The position numbers were made by a program, and so were the translations under genes. A model generated the notes under the pieces. That model did no database searches, was not told the DNA's origin, and saw nothing but the letters and a program-made list of their open reading frames with translations. From assembly GCA_025054905.1 (NCBI GenBank), contig JANWZF010000015.1:1-8971 (forward strand): DNA of 8,971 bases, read 5' to 3'. Numbering within the stretch: position 1 is the stretch's first letter; each line of letters opens with the position of its first letter. Source of the stretch: Tepidimonas sp. (lineage in GTDB: Bacteria; Pseudomonadota; Gammaproteobacteria; Burkholderiales; Burkholderiaceae_C). Shown here piece after piece: positions 1 through 6,909 of this stretch.

Positions 1-905
1 GAGCCCAGACAGGGCACGCCGAGCTCGGCGGCCATGCGCTTGCCGCCATCGGCGCCGAAGATGTGCTCGGCGTGTCCGCAGTGCGGGCAGACATGCACGG
101 CCATGTTTTCGACGATGCCCAGGATCGGCACCCCCACCTTCTGGAACATCGTGACGCCCTTCCTCGCGTCGAGCAACGCGATGTCCTGCGGCGTGGTCAC
201 GATGACCGCGCCGGTGATCGGCACCCGCTGGGCCAGCGTCAGCTGGATGTCGCCCGTGCCCGGCGGCATGTCCACCACCAGGTAGTCCAGATCCTTCCAG
301 TTCGTCTGGCGCAGCAGCTGCTCCAGCGCCTGCGTGGCCATCGGCCCGCGCCAGATCATGGCCTCGTGCTTGTCGACCAGAAAGCCGATCGACATCACCT
401 GCACGCCGTAGTTGACCAGCGGCTCCATCGTCTGGCCATCGAGGCTTTCGGGCCGCCCCTCGATACCCATCATCATCGGCTGGCTCGGGCCGTAGATGTC
501 GGCGTCCAGCAAACCCACCGAGGCTCCTTCGGCTGCCAGCGCCAAGGCGAGGTTGACCGCCGTGGTGCTTTTGCCCACCCCTCCCTTGCCCGAAGCGACC
601 GCAATCAGGTTGCGCACCTGCGGCAGCAGCGGCACACCGCGCTGCACCGCGTGCGCGACGATGCGGGTGACGATCTGCACCGACACATTGGCCACGCCGG
701 GCACGCGCCGCGCCGCCGCCACCAGCTGCTGGCGCAGCGCCGCGTGCTGGCTGCGCGCGGGGTAGCCCAGCTCGACCTCGAAGCTGACGTCGCCGCCCTC
801 GATCTGCAGCTGCTTGAGCGCCTTGGTGGAGACGAAATCCTTGCCGGTGTTGGGGTCGACCACGGTCTGCAACGCCTGCAGCAGGGCCTCGGTGTCGATG
901 CTCAT
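1..905 (-). CDS. apbC: Mrp/ApbC/NBP35-family iron-sulfur cluster carrier ATPase, C-terminus cut off by window edge
   Basis: A P-loop ATPase that binds and transfers Fe-S clusters to apoproteins in the cytoplasm. I read it by hand as an open frame of 301 codons without a stop. Residues 1-90 form a MIP18/DUF59-type domain. The deviant Walker A motif GKGGVGKS is at 106-113, a DADIYGPSQP switch segment follows, and the Walker B-like DMPPGTGD is at 212-219. The family's cluster-binding CxxC is Cys273 and Cys276 (CPHC). Family members are usually about 360 residues, so roughly 60 C-terminal residues lie outside the window. The ATG at 905 is chosen because it begins the conserved N-terminus (MSIDTEALLQAL) and has a purine-rich Shine-Dalgarno region just upstream. 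It is divergent from metG. Family assignment is secure; individual client proteins cannot be inferred. Confidence 0.96.
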   Translation of the reverse strand, partial: MSIDTEALLQALQTVVDPNTGKDFVSTKALKQLQIEGGDVSFEVELGYPARSQHAALRQQLVAAARRVPGVANVSVQIVTRIVAHAVQRGVPLLPQVRNLIAVASGKGGVGKSTTAVNLALALAAEGASVGLLDADIYGPSQPMMMGIEGRPESLDGQTMEPLVNYGVQVMSIGFLVDKHEAMIWRGPMATQALEQLLRQTNWKDLDYLVVDMPPGTGDIQLTLAQRVPITGAVIVTTPQDIALLDARKGVTMFQKVGVPILGIVENMAVHVCPHCGHAEHIFGADGGKRMAAELGVPCLG

Positions 906-911
906 CGCTTG

Positions 912-921
912 CCTCGCTCCT
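912..921 (-). promoter_or_regulatory. Ribosome binding site of apbC
   Basis: On the minus strand the bases before the apbC ATG read AGGAGCGAGG, followed by a 6-base spacer to the start codon. Both the GAGG and the AGGAG can pair with the 16S rRNA tail. This is the only clear Shine-Dalgarno sequence in front of a gene in the window, and it supports the ATG at 905. Confidence 0.6.
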
Positions 922-1004
922 CGCGGTGGGTGACGAACCTGAAAGCCACACAGTCTAGCCGCTTGGCCAGCTTGGTTGCGTCCCCGCCGCAGCAGTGCCC
1001 TCAG

Positions 1005-1010
1005 TACAAT
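1005..1010 (+). promoter_or_regulatory. Probable -10 box of the metG promoter
   Basis: TACAAT differs from the sigma-70 -10 consensus at one base and lies 34 bases before the metG ATG, predicting a leader of roughly 28 bases. No good -35 hexamer sits 16-18 bases upstream; the TTGCGT at 976-981 is 23 bases away, which is too far. The rest of the 906-1044 gap holds the apbC ribosome binding site and no other signal I recognise. No convincing apbC promoter is visible; TAGACT on the minus strand at 957-952 is only a weak candidate. Confidence 0.4.
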
Positions 1011-1044
1011 CCCGGGCTTGCCTTCGAATCCCGCGCCACTGCCC

Positions 1045-3156
1045 ATGTCCAAGCGCCGCCTCTTCGTCACCACCGCCCTGCCCTACGCCAACGGCCACTT
1101 CCACATCGGCCACATCATGGAGTACATTCAGGCCGACGTGTGGGTGCGCACGCAGCGCCTGCTCGGGCACGAGGTGCACTTCGTCGGCGCCGACGATGCG
1201 CACGGCGCGCCGATCATGATCGCGGCCGAAAAGGCCGGCAAGACGCCGCAGCAGTTCGTCGCCGACATCGCGGCCGGTCGCGCCGCCTACCTCGATGGCT
1301 TTCACATCCGCTTCGACAACTGGCACAGCACCGACGCGCCGGAAAACCATCAGCTCGCGCAGGACATCTACCGCGCGCTGCAGGCCGCTGGCCTGATCGA
1401 GGTGCGCACGATCGAGCAGTTCTACGACCCGCTCAAGGGGATGTTTCTGCCCGACCGCTACATCAAGGGCCAGTGCCCGCGCTGCGGCGCCCCCGACCAG
1501 TACGGCGACTCCTGCGAAGCCTGCGGCGCGGTCTACACCCCCACCGAGCTGCGCGAGCCCTACTCGGCGCTGTCGGGCGCACGCCCCGAGCTGCGCCAGT
1601 CCGAACACTACTTCTTCAAACTGTCCGACCCACGCTGCGTGCAGTTCCTGCAGGAGTGGACCTCCGCCCCCGGGCGCCTGCAGCCCGAGGTGGTCAACAA
1701 GATCCGCGAGTGGTTCGGCCAAGGCCCCGACGGCCAAGGCGCCCTGAGCGACTGGGACATCAGCCGCGATGCCCCTTACTTCGGCATCGAGATCCCCGAT
1801 GCGCCGGGCAAGTACTTTTACGTCTGGCTGGATGCACCGATCGGCTATCTGGCCAGCCTCAAAAACCACTTCGACAAGGGGCAAGCCGCACGGCATTGGC
1901 ACGCCCCGTCGCGCACCGCCCAGACCTTCGAGCAGTTCATCGCCGACCCGGCGGTGGAGCAGATCCACTTCATCGGCAAGGACATCACCTACTTCCACAC
2001 GCTGTTCTGGCCGGCAATGCTGCACTTCTCCGGCCGCAAGACGCCCACGCACGTGTTCGTGCATGGTTTCATCACCGTCAGCGGTGAAAAGATGAGCAAG
2101 AGCCGCGGCACCGGCATCGATCCGCTGAGGTACTTGCGCCTCGGGCTCAACCCGGAGTGGCTGCGCTACTACCTGGCCGCCAAGCTCAACGCGCGCGTCG
2201 AGGACGTGGACTTCAACCCGGAGGACTTCGTCGCGCGTGTCAACAGCGACCTGATCGGCAAGTACGTCAACATCGCCTCGCGCGCGGCGGGCTTCATCGC
2301 CAAGCGCTTCGAGGGGCGGCTGGGCACCCTGGCGCCGGACGGCGAAGCGCTGCTCGATGCACTGCAGACGGCACTGCCGGCGGTGGCCGAGTTGTGGGCC
2401 GAGCGCGAGTACGGCAAGGCCGTGCGCGAAATCATGGCGCTGGCCGACCGCGTCAACGCCTACGTGGACCAGAACAAACCGTGGGAGCTGGCCAAACAGC
2501 CGGAACTGGCTGCACGGCTGCACGACGTGTGCACCACCTGCATCGAGGCGTTTCGCGTGCTGACGGCGATGCTCAAGCCGGTGCTGCCGGCCACCGCCGA
2601 GCGCGTCGAAGCGTTTTTGCGCTGCGCGCCGCTGGACTTTGCCAACGCCACGCAGCCGCTGGGGGCCGGTCATACGATCGCTGCGTATGAGCACCTGATG
2701 CAGCGCGTCGATGCCAAGCTTCTGGAGGCGCTGTTCGAGCCCCCAGCGGCCAGTCCGTCCGCTGCGGCGCCGGCCACCGAGGCCACGACCTTACCCGGTG
2801 GCGAGGCGATCGCCCCGACGATCACCATCGACGACTTCGCCAAGGTGGACCTGCGCATCGCCCGCATCGTGGCCTGCGAGCGGGTGGAAGGCTCCACCAA
2901 GCTGCTGCGTCTGACGCTGGACGTCGGCGAGGGCCGCACGCGCAACGTCTTTTCTGGCATCGCCTCGGCCTACACCCCTGAGCAGCTGGTGGGCAAGCTC
3001 ACCGTGGTGGTGGCCAACCTGGCGCCGCGCAAGATGAAATTCGGCCTCAGCGAAGGCATGGTGCTGGCCGCCAGCCACGCCGACGGCCAGGCGCAACCCG
3101 GCTTGTTCATCCTGGAGCCGCACGTCGGGGCCCAGCCGGGCATGCGGGTGCGTTGA
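1045..3156 (+). CDS. metG: Methionyl-tRNA synthetase with C-terminal tRNA-binding domain
   Basis: A cytoplasmic class I aminoacyl-tRNA synthetase that charges tRNA-Met for initiation and elongation; 703 residues, full length for the long MetG form. The Rossmann catalytic domain opens with the LPYANG motif (12-17) and has the HIGH signature at 20-23. A zinc knuckle of two CxxC pairs (Cys144, Cys147, Cys157, Cys160) sits in the inserted connective domain. KMSKS is at 349-353. The helical anticodon domain carries the NKPW motif with Trp480, equivalent to the anticodon-reading Trp461 of E. coli. An Ala/Pro-rich linker (about 565-592) joins an EMAP/Arc1p-like OB-fold tRNA-binding and dimerisation domain (593-703). 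The ATG at 1045 is preferred over an in-frame TTG at 976 because the family N-terminus begins MSKRRLFVTTALPYANG and the -10 box lies between the two. No Shine-Dalgarno sequence is visible. Confidence 0.98.
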   Translation: MSKRRLFVTTALPYANGHFHIGHIMEYIQADVWVRTQRLLGHEVHFVGADDAHGAPIMIAAEKAGKTPQQFVADIAAGRAAYLDGFHIRFDNWHSTDAPENHQLAQDIYRALQAAGLIEVRTIEQFYDPLKGMFLPDRYIKGQCPRCGAPDQYGDSCEACGAVYTPTELREPYSALSGARPELRQSEHYFFKLSDPRCVQFLQEWTSAPGRLQPEVVNKIREWFGQGPDGQGALSDWDISRDAPYFGIEIPDAPGKYFYVWLDAPIGYLASLKNHFDKGQAARHWHAPSRTAQTFEQFIADPAVEQIHFIGKDITYFHTLFWPAMLHFSGRKTPTHVFVHGFITVSGEKMSKSRGTGIDPLRYLRLGLNPEWLRYYLAAKLNARVEDVDFNPEDFVARVNSDLIGKYVNIASRAAGFIAKRFEGRLGTLAPDGEALLDALQTALPAVAELWAEREYGKAVREIMALADRVNAYVDQNKPWELAKQPELAARLHDVCTTCIEAFRVLTAMLKPVLPATAERVEAFLRCAPLDFANATQPLGAGHTIAAYEHLMQRVDAKLLEALFEPPAASPSAAAPATEATTLPGGEAIAPTITIDDFAKVDLRIARIVACERVEGSTKLLRLTLDVGEGRTRNVFSGIASAYTPEQLVGKLTVVVANLAPRKMKFGLSEGMVLAASHADGQAQPGLFILEPHVGAQPGMRVR

Positions 3157-3191
3157 AACGGCCAGCCGACGCCACGGGATGGCCGCCCGCC

Positions 3192-3211
3192 TACAATGAG
3201 GATCCTCATTG
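3192..3211 (+). promoter_or_regulatory. Probable promoter -10 box overlapped by an 18-base perfect palindrome (candidate operator) before DUF3460-scpA
   Basis: TACAAT at 3192-3197 is a near-consensus -10 box 39 bases before the DUF3460 start codon. The bases at 3194-3211, CAATGAGGATCCTCATTG, form a perfect inverted repeat with no spacer, overlapping the -10 box and the expected transcription start near 3204. That placement suits a dimeric repressor site better than a transcript hairpin. No -35 box matches at 16-18 bases upstream; a TTGAAA at 3153-3158 is 33 bases away. The palindrome is directly visible; the operator role is inferred and no regulator is identified. Confidence 0.4.
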
Positions 3212-3236
3212 GTTTTGGTTCGACTCCGTTGCGCCT

Positions 3237-3449
3237 ATGAACTTCCTGGGCCTGCCTGACTACGTTTCGGATACCACCCAGTTTCTGGAGGAGCTCAAGC
3301 GCGCCAAGCCGCAGCTGGAAGCCGAGCAGCGCGCCGGTCGCGCTCTGCTGTGGGACCGTCCCCAGGATCGGGACTTTCTGCGGCAGGCGCAGGCCGCGCG
3401 CGTGCCGCAAAAGCCCTACGTCTACCAGACGGAACCGACGCTGTCGTGA
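3237..3449 (+). CDS. DUF3460 family small protein
   Basis: A 70-residue, charged, soluble protein of unknown function. From memory of the family, DUF3460 members are about 60-70 residues, are largely confined to betaproteobacteria, and end in a PYVYQT-like sequence as here (residues 61-66). Other family-like features are a central WDRPQD segment (about 43-48) and a predominantly helical Glu/Lys/Arg/Gln-rich middle. There is no signal peptide, membrane segment or cysteine. The ATG at 3237 is chosen over an in-frame TTG at 3153 that overlaps the end of metG, because conserved sequence begins here and the likely promoter lies between them. No Shine-Dalgarno sequence is seen. Its TGA overlaps the GTG start of scpA, so the two are probably co-transcribed and translationally coupled. 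The link to chromosome segregation is only inferred from position. Confidence 0.85.
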   Translation: MNFLGLPDYVSDTTQFLEELKRAKPQLEAEQRAGRALLWDRPQDRDFLRQAQAARVPQKPYVYQTEPTLS

Positions 3450-4306
3450 ACGGCGCGGATGCAGCCGCCGAACTCCCCGCCGCCCCTGACGCCGAGGCCG
3501 CCAGCACTCCCGCCGTCGTCGATCGGGTGGCCTTGGCGCGTCTGTACGGCGAGCCACTGTTTGCGCTGCCGCAGGATCTGTACATCCCGCCCGATGCGCT
3601 GGAGGTGTTCCTCGAAGCCTTCGAGGGACCGCTGGATCTGCTGCTCTATCTGATCCGGCGGCAGAACTTCAACATTCTGGACATCCCGATGGCCGAGGTG
3701 ACCCGCCAGTACCTCGGCTACGTCGAACAGATCCGCCAGCGCAACCTGGAGCTGGCCGCCGAATACCTGCTGATGGCGGCCATGCTGATCGAAATCAAGT
3801 CGCGCCTGCTGCTGCCGCCCGCCCCGCGCACCGAGGGCCAGGAAGAACCCGAGGATCCGCGTGCCGAGCTGGTGCGACGGCTGCTGGAGTACGAACGCAT
3901 CAAACTGGCCGCGCAAGCGCTGGACGCGCTGCCGCAGCACGGGCGCGACTTCTGGCGCGCCCAGGTGCTGATCGAGCTGTCGATGCCGCCGCGCTGGCCC
4001 CACGTCGCGCCGGAGGAATTGCGCGCGGCCTGGCACGACATCCTGCGCCGGGCCCAGTTGGTGCAGCGCCACACCATCCGGCGCGAGGCGCTGTCGGTGC
4101 GGGAAACGATGAGTGACCTGCTGCGCTCGCTGCAGCAGCGACGCTGGGCGGAATTTCACGAGTTGTTCGAACCAGCGCGCGGCGTGGCGCACGCGGTGGT
4201 GACCTTCATCGCGCTGCTGGAACTGGGCAAGGAGGGCCTGCTGGACATCACCCAGGCCGAGCCGTTTGCGCCGATCTATGTGCGTTTGACCTACCCGCCC
4301 GTGTGA
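3446..4306 (+). CDS. scpA: Segregation and condensation protein A (ScpA kleisin)
   Basis: The kleisin subunit that bridges the SMC heads and binds ScpB in the bacterial condensin complex, acting on the nucleoid in chromosome compaction and segregation. With the GTG at 3446 it is 286 residues, typical length. An Ala/Pro-rich, probably disordered stretch covers about residues 1-25, and a GEPLFALPQDLYIPPDALEVF-like lead-in follows. The hallmark FEGPLDLLLYLI kleisin N-terminal helix is near residues 57-68, continuing into NILDIPMAEVTRQYL and the AAEYLLMAAMLIEIKSRLLL helix. The C-terminal winged helix includes VVTFIALLELGKEGLL and ends APIYVRL. The GTG is chosen because it overlaps the DUF3460 stop (GTGA), implying translational coupling; an earlier in-frame GTG at 3350 would run deep inside DUF3460 with unconserved residues. 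scpB, often adjacent in other bacteria, is not in this window. Confidence 0.93.
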   Translation: MNGADAAAELPAAPDAEAASTPAVVDRVALARLYGEPLFALPQDLYIPPDALEVFLEAFEGPLDLLLYLIRRQNFNILDIPMAEVTRQYLGYVEQIRQRNLELAAEYLLMAAMLIEIKSRLLLPPAPRTEGQEEPEDPRAELVRRLLEYERIKLAAQALDALPQHGRDFWRAQVLIELSMPPRWPHVAPEELRAAWHDILRRAQLVQRHTIRREALSVRETMSDLLRSLQQRRWAEFHELFEPARGVAHAVVTFIALLELGKEGLLDITQAEPFAPIYVRLTYPPV

Positions 4307-4319
4307 GGCCCCTCGGGCC
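4307..4319 (+). other. Short GC hairpin after the scpA stop codon
   Basis: GGCCC at 4307-4311 and GGGCC at 4315-4319 can form a 5-base stem with a 3-base loop immediately after the scpA TGA. No run of T follows, so it is not a standard intrinsic terminator. It may slightly stabilise or slow the transcript, or be chance in such GC-rich sequence. Confidence 0.25.
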
Positions 4320-4323
4320 ACGC

Positions 4324-4332
4324 TGCTAGGAT
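4324..4332 (+). promoter_or_regulatory. Possible extended -10 promoter of nadB
   Basis: TGCTAGGAT is an extended -10 element (TG, one base, then TAGGAT) 25 bases before the nadB ATG. At an 18-base spacing the -35 position reads GTGAGG, matching the consensus at three of six bases. A transcript from here would start near 4339, giving a leader of only about 20 bases and excluding the in-frame ATG at 4331 as the start. The alternative is read-through from scpA across the 51-base gap. Confidence 0.4.
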
Positions 4333-4357
4333 GCGGGCCTTGCACCCACCCGACACG

Positions 4358-5968
4358 ATGAACGCCAGCTCCCCCACCACCCGCGTCTATGACGCGCTCA
4401 TCATCGGCAGCGGACTGGCCGGGCTGTCCACCGCCCTGCTGCTGCCGCCGCACTGGCGCGTGGCCGTCGTCACCAAGCGCAGCATCACCGATGGCTCCAG
4501 CGCCTGGGCCCAGGGCGGCATCGCCGCCGTGCTGGGCGAAGGCGACAGCTTCGAAGCCCATGTGCAGGACACCTTGATCGCCGGCGCCGGCCTGTGCGAC
4601 GAGCAGGCTACGCGCTTCGTCGTCGAGCACGCCCCGCAAGCCATCGCGTGGCTGCGCGCGCTGGGCACCCCCTTCACACAGGAGGGCGACCACCTGCACC
4701 TGACCCGCGAGGGGGGACACAGTCACCGCCGCATCGTGCACGCCGCCGATGCGACCGGAGCCGCGGTGCAGCAGACCCTGATCGAGCGCGTACGCGCCGC
4801 GGCGCATATCGACGTGTTCGAGACGCACGTGCTGGTGGATCTGGTGCTCAGCGATCGCCACGCCACGGCACCGCAGGGGCCGCGGCGCGTGCTGGGCGCG
4901 TATGTGCTGGATGAGGCGCGCGATGAGGTGGACGTGTTCGTCGCCCCGCACACGGTGCTGGCCACCGGCGGGGCGGGCAAGGTCTATCTGTACACCTCCA
5001 ACCCCGACACCGCCACGGGCGACGGCATCGCCGCGGCCTGGCGTGCCGGCTGCCGGGTGGCCAACATGGAATTCATCCAGTTCCACCCCACCTGCCTGTA
5101 CCACCCCAAGGCCAAGAGCTTCCTGATCAGCGAGGCGGTGCGCGGTGAAGGCGGCCTGCTGAAGCTGCCCCCGCATCTGGGCAGCCGGCGCTTCATGCCG
5201 GACCACGATCCGCGCGCCGAGCTTGCCCCGCGCGACATCGTGGCGCGCGCCATCGACTTCGAGATGAAAAAGCACGGCATTGCGTGCGTGTACCTGGATA
5301 TCTCGCACCAGCCGGCGGCCTTCCTGCACGAGCATTTTCCCAACATCCTGAAGCGCTGCGCCGAGCTGGGCATCGACATCACGCGCGAGCCGATCCCCGT
5401 GGTGCCCGCGGCGCACTACACCTGCGGCGGCGTGGTCACCGACCTGCGCGCGCGCACCGACCTGCCCGGCCTGTACTGCGTCGGCGAAGCCAGCTACACC
5501 GGCCTGCATGGCGCCAACCGGCTGGCCAGCAACTCCCTGCTGGAATGTGTGGTGTTTGCGCGCGCCGCCGCCGAAGACATGGTCGCACACCCCGCGCCGC
5601 CACCCATCACCGTGCGGCCGTGGGACGACAGTCGTGTCAGCGACGCGGACGAACAGGTCGTCATCAGCCACAACTGGGACGAGCTGCGCCGCTTCATGTG
5701 GGACTATGTCGGCATCGTACGCACCGACAAGCGGCTGGAGCGCGCCGCCAATCGCATCGAGCTGCTGCGCAGCGAAATCCAGGAGTTCTACGCGCGCTTT
5801 CACGTCACGCGCGATTTGCTGGAGCTGCGCAACCTGGTGCAGGTCGCCGACCTGATCGTGCGCAGCGCCCGCAGCCGGACCGAGAGCCGCGGGCTGCACT
5901 ACAGCCGCGACCATCCCCATACCCTGCCGCAAGCGCGGCCCACCGTGCTGACCCCACCGCCCCGATGA
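4358..5968 (+). CDS. nadB: L-aspartate oxidase
   Basis: An FAD-dependent cytoplasmic flavoenzyme that oxidises L-aspartate to iminoaspartate, the first step of de novo NAD synthesis; NadA then condenses the product to quinolinate. It is 536 residues, close to the 540 of E. coli NadB. The dinucleotide-binding GSGLAG is at 17-22. A SSAWAQGGIAA FAD segment follows, then LTREGGHSHRR with Glu118. QFHPT has His243, ELAPRDIV has Arg292, HYTCGG begins at His353 and HGANR is at 384-388. These line up with the active-site residues Glu121, His244, Arg290 and His351 of the E. coli enzyme. They separate it from succinate dehydrogenase and fumarate reductase flavoproteins. The ATG at 4358 gives the family N-terminus; an in-frame ATG at 4331 lies inside the likely promoter. 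Its TGA overlaps the ATG of the downstream transporter. nadA and nadC are not in this window. Confidence 0.97.
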   Translation: MNASSPTTRVYDALIIGSGLAGLSTALLLPPHWRVAVVTKRSITDGSSAWAQGGIAAVLGEGDSFEAHVQDTLIAGAGLCDEQATRFVVEHAPQAIAWLRALGTPFTQEGDHLHLTREGGHSHRRIVHAADATGAAVQQTLIERVRAAAHIDVFETHVLVDLVLSDRHATAPQGPRRVLGAYVLDEARDEVDVFVAPHTVLATGGAGKVYLYTSNPDTATGDGIAAAWRAGCRVANMEFIQFHPTCLYHPKAKSFLISEAVRGEGGLLKLPPHLGSRRFMPDHDPRAELAPRDIVARAIDFEMKKHGIACVYLDISHQPAAFLHEHFPNILKRCAELGIDITREPIPVVPAAHYTCGGVVTDLRARTDLPGLYCVGEASYTGLHGANRLASNSLLECVVFARAAAEDMVAHPAPPPITVRPWDDSRVSDADEQVVISHNWDELRRFMWDYVGIVRTDKRLERAANRIELLRSEIQEFYARFHVTRDLLELRNLVQVADLIVRSARSRTESRGLHYSRDHPHTLPQARPTVLTPPPR

Positions 5969-6909
5969 GCGCCTCGCGTACCCCTTGGGCAGCCTACGCC
6001 GCGCTGGCTGCCAGCATGGCGCTGGTGGGCACCTATGTGGCACTGTCCAAGCCGCTGGTGGCGGCCATGCCGGTGCCGCTGCTGGCCTGGCTGCGCTACT
6101 TGATTGGCGCTGCGGCCATGCCGCACTGGTTGCGCCGCGCCCCCGGGGAGCCGGCGTTGGACCGTTCCACATGGATGCTGCTGTTCTGGCAGGCGCTGCT
6201 GGGCAACTTTTTGTTCACCCTGTGCATGCTGGTGGGCGTGCGGCTGACCACCGCCAGCGCGGCCGGGGTCATCATGGCGGCCATTCCGGCCATGGTGGCG
6301 CTGCAGTCATGGCTGTTTCTGCGCGAGCGGCTGCAAGGGCGCGCGCTGGTGGCCATCGCGCTGGCGGCTACGGGGATCGGATTGCTGGCCCTGGACAAAG
6401 CCAGCCCCGGTGTCCCAGCCGTGCAGGGCCACTGGCTGGGGGTGCCCCTGTCGTTGTGGGGAGACCTGCTGGTGCTGGCTGCGGTGGCGTGCGAGGCGGC
6501 CTACGTCGTCATCGGCAAGCGCCTGACCGGCCGCCTGGGGCCGCGGCGCATCGCCGCGCTGATCAATCTGTGGGGGCTGGTGTTGATGACGCCGCTGGGA
6601 CTGGCGGCGGCGTGGGACTACGACTGGAGCCGGCTGAGCCCGGCGCTGTGGGCGCTGCTGGTGTTTTATGGGTTGGCCGCCAGCTGCTGGACGGTGTGGC
6701 TCTGGATGACCGGGCTGCGCCACGTGCCGGCCAACCGCGCCGGGGTGTTCACGGTGCTGCTGCCGCTGAGTGCGGCCAGCGTCGGGGTGCTCTTCATGGG
6801 CGAGCGCCTCACGGAGCTGCAGGCAGTGGCGTTTGCGCTGGCCCTGGCGGGGCTGATCGTCGCGACCGTGCCGCCGTTCAAGCGCACCACAGACCGCTCG
6901 GCTGCGTAA
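5965..6909 (+). CDS. EamA/DMT-superfamily transporter, substrate unknown
   Basis: A 314-residue inner-membrane protein of the drug/metabolite transporter superfamily with two EamA repeats and about ten predicted helices. The first helices are near residues 8-28, 38-57 and 70-90. Each repeat ends with the usual pattern of a short E-R-L loop followed by a hydrophobic helix: FLRERLQGRALVAIAL in the first half and FMGERLTELQAVAFAL in the second. The N-terminus is short and the C-terminus is a small basic tail (KRTTDR). The ATG at 5965 overlaps the nadB stop as ATGA, and no Shine-Dalgarno sequence is visible, so translation is probably coupled to nadB. Family members export amino acids, metabolites or drugs, and substrate cannot be predicted from sequence. 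Its last 32 bases overlap the convergent SafE-like gene. Confidence 0.92.
   Translation: MSASRTPWAAYAALAASMALVGTYVALSKPLVAAMPVPLLAWLRYLIGAAAMPHWLRRAPGEPALDRSTWMLLFWQALLGNFLFTLCMLVGVRLTTASAAGVIMAAIPAMVALQSWLFLRERLQGRALVAIALAATGIGLLALDKASPGVPAVQGHWLGVPLSLWGDLLVLAAVACEAAYVVIGKRLTGRLGPRRIAALINLWGLVLMTPLGLAAAWDYDWSRLSPALWALLVFYGLAASCWTVWLWMTGLRHVPANRAGVFTVLLPLSAASVGVLFMGERLTELQAVAFALALAGLIVATVPPFKRTTDRSAA

Noticed and set aside
961..975. GCTTGG direct repeat in the apbC-metG gap
   Set aside because: Two 6-base copies three bases apart are too short to distinguish from chance, and they do not align with the likely promoter elements.
63..2087. A 674-codon plus-strand frame crossing apbC and metG
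   Set aside because: It is antisense to apbC and out of frame with metG, with low-complexity Arg/His/Ala-rich translation. The two real genes explain the region.
955..2694. A 579-codon minus-strand frame antisense to metG
   Set aside because: Shadow of metG caused by G/C at codon third positions; no recognisable domain or start signal.
3195..3210. Fur-box reading of the AATGAGGATCCTCATT palindrome
   Set aside because: The half-sites share AATGA/TCATT with Fur boxes but lack the A/T-rich GATAAT-type core and the 19-base spacing, and the downstream genes are not iron genes.
3350..3445. Longer scpA beginning at the in-frame GTG at 3350
   Set aside because: The extra 32 residues are the out-of-frame shadow of DUF3460 and lack conserved ScpA sequence; the GTG at 3446 overlapping the DUF3460 stop is more economical.
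3422..6172. A 916-codon open frame on the minus strand, antisense to scpA and nadB
   Set aside because: It is the mirror of high-GC coding sequence: its translation is rich in His, Gln, Arg, Ala and Gly, matches no family I recognise, and covers two well-supported genes on the other strand.
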